This document shows positions 32,158 to 42,300 of a stretch of DNA of 64,000 bases, in pieces. A program made the position numbers and the translations under genes. Below the pieces are notes generated by a model that was not told where the DNA came from, did no database searches, and worked only from the letters and a program-made list of their open reading frames with translations. How positions within the stretch are numbered: the first letter of the stretch is position 1; each line of letters starts with the position of its first letter. Origin of the DNA: Candidatus Krumholzibacteriota bacterium. GTDB taxonomy: Bacteria > Krumholzibacteriota > Krumholzibacteriia > LZORAL124-64-63. The stretch lies in NCBI GenBank assembly GCA_022711765.1, contig JAKLEB010000002.1:358368-422367 (forward strand), given 5' to 3'.

Positions 32158-33327
32158 ATGAATCAGATGGATCTGGTCACCCGAGCCAATCGGACTTGCG
32201 TACTGCTCCCCGTCGTTCTCGCCTGCGGGCTCGTCGCGATCGCGCCGGCGGCCGAGGACCCGCCCCTGCTGCCGGTCGACGGCGACTTCGTCGCCGCCAT
32301 CCTCGTGGACACCCGCACCGGCGTCCCGCTGGCCGGCAAGAACATCGATCTGCCCCGACAGCCGGCTTCGATGCTCAAGATGATGACCGAGCTGATCCTG
32401 CTCGAGCGCATCGAAGAGGGCGAGCTCGCGTTCACCGACACCGTCACCGTCTCGGCCCGCGCGAGCCGCATGGGCGGCTCCCAGGTCTACCTGAAGCAGG
32501 GGGAGCGGTTCACGGTCGAGGAGCTCCTCGCCGCGCTCGCGATCCACTCGGCCAACGACGCCACCGCGGCGCTGGCCGAGCACGTCGCCGGCACGATCGA
32601 GGCGTTCGTCGACCTCATGAACTACAAGGCCCGCGACCTGGGCATGACCAGGACGGAGTTCCACAGCGTCCACGGCCTGCCGGCCGGCCGCGGCCAGTCG
32701 CCCGACGTGACCACCGCGCGCGACCTGGCGATCCTCGGCCGCGCTCTGCTCCAGCATCCCAAGTCGCTGGAATGGTCGAGCCAGGGTTCGGCGCCGTTCC
32801 GCGGCGGCGCGTTCACGCTCTACAACCCCAATCATCTGGTCGGCAAGTTCCGCGGGCTCGACGGCCTGAAGACCGGCTACACCGAGCAGGCCGGCTACTG
32901 CGTCACCGCGACCGCGGTCCAGAAGGACGTGCGCCTCCTCTCGGTGGTCATGGGCTGTCCGACCGATCGCGGCCGCGCCACCGAGACGACGCGCCTGTTG
33001 ACCTACGGATTCAACCTGTATCGCCAGGTCCCGGTGATCGCCGCCGCGGGACAGGTCGCCGAGGGGACCGTGGCGGTGCGGGGCGGCAAGGAACCCGACG
33101 TCGGGATCGTCTACGCTGCGGCCCTGGACGTCGCCGTGCCCCGCGGCCGCGAGGGTGACCTCGACCAGCGTCGCGAGATCAACGCGCCGGTGAACGCTCC
33201 GATCGGGAAGGGCGACAAGCTCGGGCAGCTGGTCGTGCTCCTGGACGGCTACGAACTGGGCCGCGTCGATCTCCTGGCGGCGACCGCGGTCGAGAAGGGC
33301 AGCTGGCTCCAGCGCCTGTTCCGCTGA
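32158..33327 (+). CDS. D-alanyl-D-alanine carboxypeptidase (peptidase S11, PBP5-like)
   Basis: The 389-residue exported protein has a signal segment (residues 14-31) and the serine-peptidase motifs SMLK (S71, K74), SAN (131-133) and KTG (238-240). It trims the terminal D-alanine of peptidoglycan stem peptides in the periplasm. The C-terminal domain ends EKGSWLQRLFR, like the membrane-anchoring amphipathic tail of PBP5/6. The start at 32158 is supported by AAAAGGA. The promoter carries a palindrome, so expression is probably regulated. Confidence 0.92.
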   Translation: MNQMDLVTRANRTCVLLPVVLACGLVAIAPAAEDPPLLPVDGDFVAAILVDTRTGVPLAGKNIDLPRQPASMLKMMTELILLERIEEGELAFTDTVTVSARASRMGGSQVYLKQGERFTVEELLAALAIHSANDATAALAEHVAGTIEAFVDLMNYKARDLGMTRTEFHSVHGLPAGRGQSPDVTTARDLAILGRALLQHPKSLEWSSQGSAPFRGGAFTLYNPNHLVGKFRGLDGLKTGYTEQAGYCVTATAVQKDVRLLSVVMGCPTDRGRATETTRLLTYGFNLYRQVPVIAAAGQVAEGTVAVRGGKEPDVGIVYAAALDVAVPRGREGDLDQRREINAPVNAPIGKGDKLGQLVVLLDGYELGRVDLLAATAVEKGSWLQRLFR

Positions 33328-33359
33328 GAGGGCCGCGCCGCTTCGCGGAGGGGTATCGG

Positions 33360-34967
33360 ATGACCGACCGGTCTCGCCGGGCGCGTTCTTCGAGCCGGCG
33401 AGCGGCGCGCCCGCGGCTGGCGGCGACCTTCGCCGGCGTCCTCGCCCTCGCGGTGCTCGCCGGTTGCCAGCACCGGGCCAGGGTCGCCGGCGATGATCTG
33501 GAATCCCTGCGTTTCGCGGCCGGGGCCGATTCCCTGGGACTCGCCGAGTTCCTCGAGCTGCCCGCCGACGAGCGCGCCGATCGCGTCGACGAGGCGGCGC
33601 GGTGGGCCGCGCGCCTGGCCTCGCCGGCGGGTCTCGCGACCGAGCTCCAGACGCTCCGCACGACGGTCGGGCTGGATCCGACCCGCGCCGATGCGTGGCT
33701 TTGGCTCGCCGAGCGGACCCGCTGGTTCGGCGACTACCAGCAGACCGAGGATGCCCTTGCCGGTTGCCGCGCCGCGCTGCCGTACCTGTCGGATCGGCGG
33801 CAGCCGGTGGCGGTCGGCGCGGCGATCTGCGAGGCCTGGCTGCGCTACGACCGCGGCGAATGGAAGCGAGGCCTGGCCTGGACCGACAGCGCCGACGCCT
33901 GGGGCGGCGACCAGGACGAGGTGCAGTTGCTGCGGGCGCTGCACCTGGCGGGTCTGGGCCGCAATCGGCGCGCCGAGGACATCGCCTTCCGCTTCGCCCA
34001 GCGCGACCATCGCGCCCACTGGATCTACGCCGTCTCGTTCTGGCGCCGCGGCGGGCCGCAATCGGCACACGGCATCTTCACGGGCGCGGGCGGAGCGGCG
34101 AGCTACGGCACCGAGGATTTCGTCAAGGGCGGGATGCGGATGGCGACCGTCCGCGCCTCGGAATGCTATCGGGACTTCGGCGCGGTCGAGGAGGTGCTCG
34201 AGAACTGGTGGCTGGCCGAGCGTCAGTACGAGTTCGCTGCCGCGTTCGTACCGAACCTGGACCGGACCGTCGTGAAGCGGGTCGACGGCCCGGTCCTGAG
34301 CGGCCGGGATTCCGACGAGGCCCTGCCGGTCTGGCTCGCCTTCGATCGATACTACGTGACCGGTTCGGTGAGCGCCTACACGGCGCTCGCGTTCGCGCGC
34401 TTCCAGCAGGCCGAGACGCCGGCGCAGCGGGAATTCTGGGCCTCGGCGACCGTCGACGCGGCGGGCACCTGCGTGCGGCTCGACATCGACGCCGCCTGGG
34501 CCCGGCGCGACCGCGGCCTGGTGCTCGCCGAGGCGCCGGATCAGCTCGCCCAGGCCCGCCTCGATCTCGAGACGGCGCTTCGCTGGTTCGACCTCCAGCG
34601 GCGCGACGACGTGGCGACCCTGCGCGCCCTCGGCCACCTCTACCTCGTGGCCGAGCGACCGGCTCGCGCCCGCCCCGTGCTCGAGCGGGCGTCGCGGCTC
34701 GCGCCCGCCGACCCGACCATCTGGAGCGATCTCGGCCTCGCGCACATCCACCTCGGCGAGCCCGAGCTGGCCATGGCCTCGCTCGCGCGGGCGCTCCGAC
34801 TCGATCCGACCCTGGCGGTCGCCTGGTACAACCGCGGCCTGCTGCGATTCCATCTGGAGGATCTGCCGGGCGCGGTCGCCGACCTGGAGCAGGCGCGGGC
34901 GCTGGCGCCGCAGAACCGGGAGATCGCCACGCTCCTCGAGGAAGTCCGGCGGCGGCTCGCGCGGTGA
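33360..34967 (+). CDS. TPR-containing lipoprotein
   Basis: The N-terminus is Arg-rich, then hydrophobic, with lipobox VLAGC near residue 36. The C-terminal ~120 residues carry at least two clear TPR units (PTIWSDLGLAHIHLGEPELAMASLARALRLDP and AVAWYNRGLLRFHLEDLPGAVADLEQA). The middle region is helical and lacks a known motif. It is probably a periplasmic or outer-membrane scaffold. It lies 32 bp downstream of the carboxypeptidase and may be co-transcribed with it. Confidence 0.8.
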   Translation: MTDRSRRARSSSRRAARPRLAATFAGVLALAVLAGCQHRARVAGDDLESLRFAAGADSLGLAEFLELPADERADRVDEAARWAARLASPAGLATELQTLRTTVGLDPTRADAWLWLAERTRWFGDYQQTEDALAGCRAALPYLSDRRQPVAVGAAICEAWLRYDRGEWKRGLAWTDSADAWGGDQDEVQLLRALHLAGLGRNRRAEDIAFRFAQRDHRAHWIYAVSFWRRGGPQSAHGIFTGAGGAASYGTEDFVKGGMRMATVRASECYRDFGAVEEVLENWWLAERQYEFAAAFVPNLDRTVVKRVDGPVLSGRDSDEALPVWLAFDRYYVTGSVSAYTALAFARFQQAETPAQREFWASATVDAAGTCVRLDIDAAWARRDRGLVLAEAPDQLAQARLDLETALRWFDLQRRDDVATLRALGHLYLVAERPARARPVLERASRLAPADPTIWSDLGLAHIHLGEPELAMASLARALRLDPTLAVAWYNRGLLRFHLEDLPGAVADLEQARALAPQNREIATLLEEVRRRLAR

Positions 34968-35005
34968 TCGCCGGGAATCTTCGTGATGCGCCCGTGATCT
35001 CCGGC

Positions 35006-35014
35006 TGCTAGACT
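35006..35014 (+). promoter_or_regulatory. Extended -10 promoter element, TGCTAGACT
   Basis: TGC plus TAGACT (35009-35014) is identical to the box at 6521. It is followed by a hairpin (GGCGCCGG 35046-35053 / CCGGCGCC 35063-35070) in the leader and then CGGAGG before ATG 35093. The hairpin may terminate upstream transcripts or shape the leader. Confidence 0.4.
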
Positions 35015-35092
35015 CGGCGGCGTCCTGACGCGCAGAAACAGGCAGGGCGCCGGCGGGTCTGTCCGGCGCCGATTCCCGGAGGTGCTCCGTCC

Positions 35093-35716
35093 ATGCGTCG
35101 CTTGTCCATCCTCGCTGCGGTCTGCCTGTTCGCCGGCGGCGCCGCTTCGGCGACGTCTCGCGAGCTCGTGCTGCACGCCGGCCTGACCTCGGCCACCGTG
35201 CACCAGGACGATCTCTACAGCGACGCCCGCGAGGGCCTGGCGCTCGGCGCCGGCGCGCGGGTCCCGCTCGGCGACGATTTCTCGCTCCAGCCCGAGGCCT
35301 GGTACCTGCGGAAGGGCTTCGAGGGGGGCACGCTCTGGGAGTCGATCGACCTCGACGGCCGGCGGCACGTCCTGTCGTTCCCCGTGCTCGTGAGCTACTG
35401 GCTGACCGCCGAGCGCCTGGACTCCCGCGTGTTCGCCGGCCTGGCGGCGGACATCCTCCTGAAAGCGGAGATCCGCGAACTCGGCGCCGAGAGCTGGGCG
35501 GACGTCACCGATCATGACGAGACCCTGTCCTGGAGTCTCGTCGTGGGCGGCGGCGCGCGGCTGGGCCGCGTCGATCTCGAGGTGCGCTACCAGCATGGTT
35601 TCACGCGGTTGACGCGTTTCGCCTACCCCGAATTCGACGACCTGATCTCCCAGATGCAAGAACGCGCGTCGGCGTTCGACCGGACCTGGATCCTGACGGC
35701 CGGTTGGTGGTTCTAA
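35093..35716 (+). CDS. Outer-membrane beta-barrel protein (porin-like, PorT type)
   Basis: The 207-residue protein has a signal peptide (MRRLSILAAVCLFAGGAASA) and eight to ten predicted strands with barrel spacing (LQPEAWYLRKGFEG, HVLSFPVLVSYWL, LVVGGGARLGRVDLEVRYQHGF). It ends in the aromatic ILTAGWWF expected for BAM recognition. It resembles small PorT/OmpX-like barrels of FCB bacteria. A similar barrel gene follows 140 bp later, suggesting duplication. The ligand is unknown. Confidence 0.8.
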   Translation: MRRLSILAAVCLFAGGAASATSRELVLHAGLTSATVHQDDLYSDAREGLALGAGARVPLGDDFSLQPEAWYLRKGFEGGTLWESIDLDGRRHVLSFPVLVSYWLTAERLDSRVFAGLAADILLKAEIRELGAESWADVTDHDETLSWSLVVGGGARLGRVDLEVRYQHGFTRLTRFAYPEFDDLISQMQERASAFDRTWILTAGWWF

Positions 35717-35857
35717 CCTTGACCTTGCCGGGACGATTTCCGTTGCCGCCCGGGCTCACGCTGGTACGCTCTCCAGCGAGCGACCTCGACCGACGGCAAC
35801 TGGCCGGTGGATCCCCCGGCCGCACCGATAGCTTCGATCCCTCACGGAGGTGGAACC

Positions 35858-36472
35858 ATGCTTCGCAAGCTCCTGATCGTCCTGGTCGGCGTCTCGCTGA
35901 CCGCCGGTATCGCGGCCGCCCAGACCATGCCAGCGTTCGGCGTGAAGGGCGGCGTCAACCTCTCGAACGTCAACCTGGACGACCTCGATTCGTCGAATCG
36001 CACGGGTTTCGTGGGCGGCCTGTTCGTGAACCTCTGGTATCCCGGCCTGAACGTGCAGGGGGAGATCCTCTACACCACGAAAGGCTACGCCGACGGCAAG
36101 CCTCTGAGTACCGCGACAGAGGAGTATGATTTCAGCGTGCACGCCATCGAGGTCCCGATCCTCGCCAAGTTCCGGCTGCCCGTCCCCGCGATCGCGCCCT
36201 CGATCTACGCGGGCCCTGCGGTGTCCTTCACGATGAAAGCCGAGTACGAGGACGAGAACGGCGAGACCTTCGATGTCAAGGACGAGACCGAGAACGTGTC
36301 CTGGAGCCTGATCGTGGGCGTCGACGTGACCATCGCGGAGCGGCTGATCGTCGATCTCCGCTACGATATCGGGATGAGCGCGCTCAACAAGGCGGTCGTC
36401 GACGACCTGATCGACATCGACGACGACCTCAAGGACCGCACGTTCAGCGCCATGGCGGGCTTCGTGTTCTGA
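35858..36472 (+). CDS. Outer-membrane beta-barrel protein, second of a pair
   Basis: ATG 35858 after ACGGAGG gives a signal peptide ending IAAAQ, then a 185-residue barrel (FGVKGGVNLSNVNLDDL, GLFVNLWYPGLNVQGEILYTTKGY, VPILAKFRLP, SLIVGVDVTIAERLIVDLRYDIGM) ending in SAMAGFVF. The shared WSL(I/V)VG and VDL(R)Y segments show kinship with the protein at 35093. TGGTACGCT at 35762-35770 fits the same extended -10 pattern as other local promoters. A bidirectional hairpin follows the stop. Confidence 0.82.
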   Translation: MLRKLLIVLVGVSLTAGIAAAQTMPAFGVKGGVNLSNVNLDDLDSSNRTGFVGGLFVNLWYPGLNVQGEILYTTKGYADGKPLSTATEEYDFSVHAIEVPILAKFRLPVPAIAPSIYAGPAVSFTMKAEYEDENGETFDVKDETENVSWSLIVGVDVTIAERLIVDLRYDIGMSALNKAVVDDLIDIDDDLKDRTFSAMAGFVF

Positions 36473-36493
36473 TCTCCCGCCCGGCTGACCACC

Positions 36494-36527
36494 GCGCGGC
36501 CCTGGATCTCGCGATCCGGGGCCGCGC
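36494..36527. terminator. Bidirectional 15-bp terminator hairpin
   Basis: GCGCGGCCC-T-GGATC (36494-36508) pairs with GATCC-G-GGGCCGCGC (36513-36527) around a TCGC loop, with one T-G wobble. It lies between the convergent barrel and SDR genes and can serve both. There is no T-run. Confidence 0.6.
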
Positions 36528-36532
36528 CGCGC

Positions 36533-37300
36533 TCAGCGCAGATAGCTCGCGCTGTTGAGGTCGATCACCGCGCCGGTGAGCGCGTCGGCGCGGCCGCTCA
36601 CCGCGAGCAGGACGGTCCAGGCGAGGTCGTCCGGATCGACGACCTGGCCACCGGGGAACTGCGCGCGGATCTGGTCGCCCTCCGGGCTCGCGAGGTAGTC
36701 GCGGGTCATGTCCGTCTCCACCCAGGCGGGCGCCACCGTGATCACCTTGATGCCGCGGCGCGCGAGCGCCACGGCCATCGACTGGCCGAGGGCGTTCAGG
36801 CCGCTCTTGCTCGCGCCGTAAGCGGGAGCCTCGGGCTCGCCGCGGAAGGCGCCGCGGCTCGACACGTTCACGATGTAACCCTGTCGCTCGGCGAGCAGCG
36901 GGACCGCGGCGGCCGAGATCAGGGCCGGCGCCGTGAGGTTGACGGCGATCGTGCGCTCCCAGAGGTCGCGCCAGCGCACGAGGTCCTCGCCCGCCGCGGG
37001 CATGCGCTCGTAGATCCCCGCGTTGTTGACCAGGATATCCAGGCCGCCGAGCGCCGCCGCGGCGCGGCCGGGGAGGGCCGCAGCCTGGTCGAGGTCGGCG
37101 AGGTCGGCGGTCACGACGGCGTGGCCCTTGCCCGGCAGGTGGTCCGCGATCAGGCGCGCCGGGTGCTCGACGGCGCGGCAGTGGAGCGCGACGCGAGCGC
37201 CGTGCTGCGCGAGCAGGATCGCGATGTGGCGGCCAAGGCCGCGGCTCGCACCCGTCACGAGGGCGCGGCGGCCGGCGAGGTCGAGGGAAGTGGTGTTCAT
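36533..37300 (-). CDS. SDR-family oxidoreductase (FabG-like)
   Basis: ATG 37300 after GGAG gives a 255-residue classical SDR with TGASRGLGRH (cofactor loop), NNAG, the catalytic serine in IVNVSSRGAF and YGASK (YxxxK). These enzymes reduce ketones or oxidise alcohols with NAD(P)(H); FabG-like fatty-acid or secondary-metabolite roles are possible. The frame is open 126 bp upstream, but that part is not conserved. It is monocistronic and divergent from the ABC exporter. Confidence 0.9.
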   Translation of the reverse strand: MNTTSLDLAGRRALVTGASRGLGRHIAILLAQHGARVALHCRAVEHPARLIADHLPGKGHAVVTADLADLDQAAALPGRAAAALGGLDILVNNAGIYERMPAAGEDLVRWRDLWERTIAVNLTAPALISAAAVPLLAERQGYIVNVSSRGAFRGEPEAPAYGASKSGLNALGQSMAVALARRGIKVITVAPAWVETDMTRDYLASPEGDQIRAQFPGGQVVDPDDLAWTVLLAVSGRADALTGAVIDLNSASYLR

Positions 37301-37497
37301 GGGCGGCTCCTGCGGTTGGGTTCCGGGCGGAGGATACTCGAGACGGCCGTGGGCGGCCAGGGGACGAGCGTGCCGCCGCCTGCCGGCGAGACGGGCGGCG
37401 GAGGATTCTGCTTCCGACCGAGGCAAGGCGGAGGCCGCGGTGGTACGCTCACTCCCGGCTGGTCGGCTCCGCGATGGCTCGAGAGGGAAGGGTGACG

Positions 37498-39306
37498 ATG
37501 AAGATCCTCTGGCGCTACCTCCGCCCCCTGCGCGGGCGGATCGCGATCTCCCTCCTGCTGGCGGGAGCGGCGCAGATCCTGGAGCTGGTCGACCCGCTCA
37601 TCCTGGGGCGGATCATCGACGACTACGTCCTCGACCCGGCGGGGCGACCGGAAGGGGAGCTGGTGCGCGGCGCCCTGGGCTGGCTCGGCATCGCGGTCGG
37701 CATCGCTCTGGCCGCGCGCCTGGCCAAGACGTGCCAGGACTACGTGCTGGCTTACGTCGTGCAGTCGTCGGGCAGGCAGCTCTTCGACGACGGCTTGCGC
37801 CAGACGCTGCGCCTCACCTATCAGGAGTACGAGGACAGCAGCAGCGGGGAGACGGTGGCGCTGTTGCAGAAGGTCCGCAACGACACCGAGCGCTTCATCA
37901 ACGCGGGCGTCAACGTCCTCTTCTCGACCATCGTCGGCATGGGCTTCCTGATCTGGTACGCGGTCGCCAAGCACTGGCTGCTCATCCCCGTGTTCTTCAT
38001 CGGCGTCCTGGTGCTGGGCGGGCTGACCGGTCTGCTCAGCCGGCAGATCCGGACGACGCAGCGGGCCATCGTGCGCGAGACGCGACGGATGTACGGCACG
38101 ATGACCGAGTCGCTGCGCAACGTGGAGCTCGTCAAGAGCCTGGGCCTGACCTTTCCCGAGATCAGGCGGATGCAGGGATACACCCAGCGGATCTTCGACC
38201 TGGAGATGGAGAAAGTGCGCCGCGTGCGGACGCTCGCCTACCTCCAGGGAGCGATCATCAACCTCCTCAAGCAATCGATCCTCTTCATCCTGTTGTGGCT
38301 CATCTTCCGCGCCGTCCTCTCCGCGGGCGAGCTGGTCTCGCTCCAGATCATCATCAACGCCATCTTCGGTCCGCTGCAGCAGATCGGCAGCTTCATCCTG
38401 CAGTATCGCGAGGCCGAGGCGGCGCTCCAGTCGTTCGAGCTGCTGATGCAGAAGTCGATCGAGCGGAGGCCGGACGAGCCGGTGGAGATCGGCGAGCTGG
38501 AGAGCCTGCGCTTCGAGAAGGTCGTCTTCCGGCACCGGAAGGCGCTGGCGAACGCGATCGATGGCATCTCGTTCGGGGCGAAGCTCGGCGACACCATCGC
38601 CTTCGTCGGGCCGTCGGGCTCCGGCAAGTCGACCTTGGTCAAGTTGCTGGTCGGCCTCTACACGCCGATCGAGGGCACGATCTACATCGACGACGTGCCG
38701 GTCAACGCGTTGCGCTACAATCCGGTTCGCCGGCAGATCGGCTTCGTCACCCAGGATCCGCAGCTGTTCTCCGGCACCATCCGCGAGAACCTGCAGTTCG
38801 TGAAGCCGGACGCCACCGACGAGGACCTGCTGGCCGCGCTGGCGAAGGCGTCGGCGCTGGGCATCCTGGAGCGGGCGGCCAACGGGCTGGACAGCCGGCT
38901 GGGCGAGGGCGGCACGCGGTTGTCGGGCGGCGAGCGCCAGCGCGTCGCCATCGCCCGCGCCCTGCTGCGCGATCCGCGTCTGTTGATCTTCGACGAGGCG
39001 ACGTCGGCGCTGGACTCGCTGACCGAGAAGGACATCACGGCCGTCATCCGCGGGCTGTCGGCCGATCGCCGGCGCATCGTCCTGCTCATCGCCCACCGCC
39101 TGAGCACGATCGCCCACGCCGACACGATCTACGTGCTCGAGAAAGGGCGCGTCGTGGAGACGGGGACGCACGAGGATCTGCTCGAGCGGCTCGGACTGTA
39201 TTTCGCCATGTGGCGGCAGCAGATCGGCGAGCGGGACCTCGGGGACATCAGACCGGAGGAACCGGCCGCGTCCCCGGCCAGGCCAATCTCGGATCCGGAG
39301 CCCTGA
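37498..39306 (+). CDS. ABC exporter, fused membrane and ATPase domains
   Basis: The 602-residue half-transporter has six membrane helices followed by an ATPase domain with GPSGSGKST, LSGGERQRVAIARAL and LLIFDEATSALDS, typical of ABCB/MsbA-type exporters that work as homodimers. Substrate could be lipid, peptide or drug. ATG 37498 follows GGGAAGGG, and GTG/ATG 37474 is an alternative. TGGTACGCT (37441-37449) upstream fits the local extended -10 pattern. The stop is 11 bp from the stop of the convergent protease gene. Confidence 0.93.
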   Translation: MKILWRYLRPLRGRIAISLLLAGAAQILELVDPLILGRIIDDYVLDPAGRPEGELVRGALGWLGIAVGIALAARLAKTCQDYVLAYVVQSSGRQLFDDGLRQTLRLTYQEYEDSSSGETVALLQKVRNDTERFINAGVNVLFSTIVGMGFLIWYAVAKHWLLIPVFFIGVLVLGGLTGLLSRQIRTTQRAIVRETRRMYGTMTESLRNVELVKSLGLTFPEIRRMQGYTQRIFDLEMEKVRRVRTLAYLQGAIINLLKQSILFILLWLIFRAVLSAGELVSLQIIINAIFGPLQQIGSFILQYREAEAALQSFELLMQKSIERRPDEPVEIGELESLRFEKVVFRHRKALANAIDGISFGAKLGDTIAFVGPSGSGKSTLVKLLVGLYTPIEGTIYIDDVPVNALRYNPVRRQIGFVTQDPQLFSGTIRENLQFVKPDATDEDLLAALAKASALGILERAANGLDSRLGEGGTRLSGGERQRVAIARALLRDPRLLIFDEATSALDSLTEKDITAVIRGLSADRRRIVLLIAHRLSTIAHADTIYVLEKGRVVETGTHEDLLERLGLYFAMWRQQIGERDLGDIRPEEPAASPARPISDPEP

Positions 39307-39317
39307 CGCGGTCCCCG

Positions 39318-42300
39318 CTACTTCCGATCCAACGGATACCGCCGGACGTCGGGCAGCTCGATCGGGTCCTGGCGGATCTTCTCGAGCAGCACGTCGACCG
39401 CCTTCTCGAGCTGCGGGTCGCGGCCCGCAATCTCCTCGTGCGGCAGGTTGTCGATCAGGATGTCGGGGTCGACCCCGTGGTTCTCGACGACCCACTGGCC
39501 GTCGAGGCTGTAGATGCCGAACTCGGGGAAGGTCACGTTGCCGCCGTCCATGAGCGGTATGTTGCGGGCGATCCCCACCAGGCCGCCCCAGGTCCGCGTG
39601 CCGATGACCGGGCCCAGCTCGTAGAACTTGAAGTAATACGGCAGTGCGTCGCCGCCGCTGCCGGCGTAGGAGTTGCTGAGCATCGCCAGGTGTCCGAGGA
39701 ACGCGGTGCCGGGCGTCCGGTAGTCCTGGCCGTAGCGGGGCCGCCAGAGATTCACAAGCCGCTGGCGCAGGATGTTCATGATGAAGTCGGGGATGAAGCC
39801 GCCGCTGTTGAACCGCTCGTCGATGATCAGGCCGTCCTTGCGCAGTTGCGCGTAGTAGCCGCGCGCGAAGCCCTGTTGGCCGGCGATCGCGGTGTTCGGC
39901 AGGTGCAGGTAGCCGATCGTGCCGCCCGACAGTTCCTCGACGCGCCGCCGGTTTCGTTCGACCCAGGCCGTGTAGCGCAATTCGCCCTCGTCGCGGACCG
40001 GCTCGACCACGATCTCGCGGCTGATCTTGCCGTCGGCGCGCGGCCCCACGACCAGGTTGACCTGCCGGCCGACCTTGTCCACGAACAGGCTGTAGGGATT
40101 CAGCGGCGCGGCGAGCTCGACCCCGTCGACCTCGAGCAGGTACTCGCCCGCGGCGACGTCGCGCCCCGGTCCGTGCAGCGGCGTGTCGGTCTCGCCGTTC
40201 CAGTCCCGCTCGGTGAAGACGCGGGCGAAACGGTAGCGGCCGGACGCCGGGTCGAGCGCGAAGTCGCAGCCCAAGAGGCCGGTGCCGATCTCCTCGGCGC
40301 GCGGCTGGTCGCCCGGGCGCGCGTAGGCGTGCCCCGCGTTGAGCTCGGAGATCAGCTCGCCCACGACGTAGGTGAAGTCGGCTCCGTGGCTCACGTAGGG
40401 CACGAGCGCGCTGTAGCGGGTCCACATGCGGTCCCAGTCGACTCCGTGCAGGTCGGGGTCGTAGAAGAAGTCGCGCTCGAGCCGCCAGGCGTCGCGCAGC
40501 ATCTGCCGGTACTCGGCGCGCGGGTCGACCACGGCCTTCATCTCGGCCGTGCGCAGCGGCTTCTCGGCCGGCTTCTGGTCGGCCTTGGCGTCCACGATGC
40601 CGAGCTTGCCCTCCTGGAAGTACAGGATCTTCTGGCCGTCGTGCGAGAGCGCGTAGCCGTCGACCTCCTCGAGCACCGTCTTCTGCTCGCGCTCCTCGAG
40701 GTCGTAGACCTCGAGCGAGGCGCGCGCGTCGCGGTCGCCGCGGCCGCCGCCCGGCGCGAACGGCCGGCTCAGGAAGAAGAGCTTGCCGTCCGCGAACCGC
40801 AGGTCGTAGTACCTGCCCGGCTCGACGTCCAGCGCCACCATGCGGTCGGCGAGGCCGTCGAGGTCGATCACGAGCGGCTGCTTCGTCGCGGCCTCGTCGT
40901 CGTCGTCCTTCCGGTCGGCGTCCTCGTCTTCGTCCTCGTTCTCGCCGTCGACCCTGATCGCGACCGTGTCCGCCTCGAATGGGAACGGATGCGGCACGTC
41001 CTCGCGCAGCGTGACCAGGTAGAGGCCGTCGCGGTCCTCCCACAGCGGGTGGAGGTCGAAGCCGCCGAGCGTGGGGTTGAAGTGTCGCGCGGAGGCGAAG
41101 AACAGGTACTTGCCGTCGCCGTCGAAGCAGGGATGGGTCTCGTCGGTGAGGTCGTCGGTCACCGGGTGGACCTGGCCCGTCGCGACCTCGTAGAGGCGAA
41201 GCGAGTTGAAGCCGTTGCTCTCGGGCCGCGTGTAGGCCACCCAGTCGCCGGCGGGGCTCCAGGCGGTCATGGTGATCGCGTCGGTGACTCCCTGGTCGAT
41301 GCGCCGGCGATCCCCGCTCGCCGCATCCACCACGAGCAGCTCGAGGGCCGCGTTGCTCACCAACAGCCGCTTGCCGTCTGGCGACCAGCGCAGGTCGTAG
41401 ACCCAGCCGTCGAGGCCGTCGGTCAGACGCTTCTCCTCGCCGCCGCCGTCGGCGGGTCGCAGGTAGAGCTCGTACTCGCCGGTGCGGTCGCTGAGGTAGG
41501 CGAGCGTCGTGCCGTCGGGCGACCACCGCGCCTCGCGCTCGCGGATGCCGGGGGTCGCGGTGAGGTTCACGACCGGGCCCTTCTTCGCCGGCAGGCTGAA
41601 CAGGTCGCCGCGGGCCGCGGCGACGGCGCGGTTGCCGTCGGGGGAGATGTCGGCGCCGCGCAGCCAGGCGTCGACGCCGCGCAGGGCCGGCCGCGCCCAC
41701 ACGTTGTCGCTGTGCAAGCCGACCGTCAACCGGCGCGGCTCGCCGCCTGGTTGCGCGAGATCGAGCACGTAAAGCCAGCCGCCGTTCTCGTAGACGATCG
41801 CGTCGGGGCCGAGGCTCGGGAACTTGACGTCGTACTCGTCGTGGAAGGTGACCTGACGGTGCTCGTTCGCGGCCTCGTCCCAGGCCCAGAGGTTGAGCTT
41901 GCCGGCCTGGCGGTCGCTCGTGTAGTAGATGGACCCGCCGTGCCACATCGGGAAGTTGTCGGTGCCGACCCAGTCGGTGATGCGCCGCGTGTCGTTCTTC
42001 GCGAAGTCGTAGATCCAGATGTCCTGCGCCATGCCGCCCTTGTAACGCTTCCAGGTGCGGTTCTCGACGGTCATGCGGTTGTAAGCGATCCGCTGGCCGT
42101 CCCCGCTCCAGCTCGACAGTCCCGCCGTGGGCAGGATCAGCGGCTCGGGCAGGCCGCCCTCGCGGTCGACCGTGAAGAGCTGCAGGTCGCGGCCGGTGTG
42201 GCTCGCGCGCGGCGTCTGGAAGCGGACGCGCCGGCCGTCAGGTTCCCAGTCGATGACGCGGTCCCAGCCGGGGTGGAAGGTCAGGCGCACGGGTTCGCCG

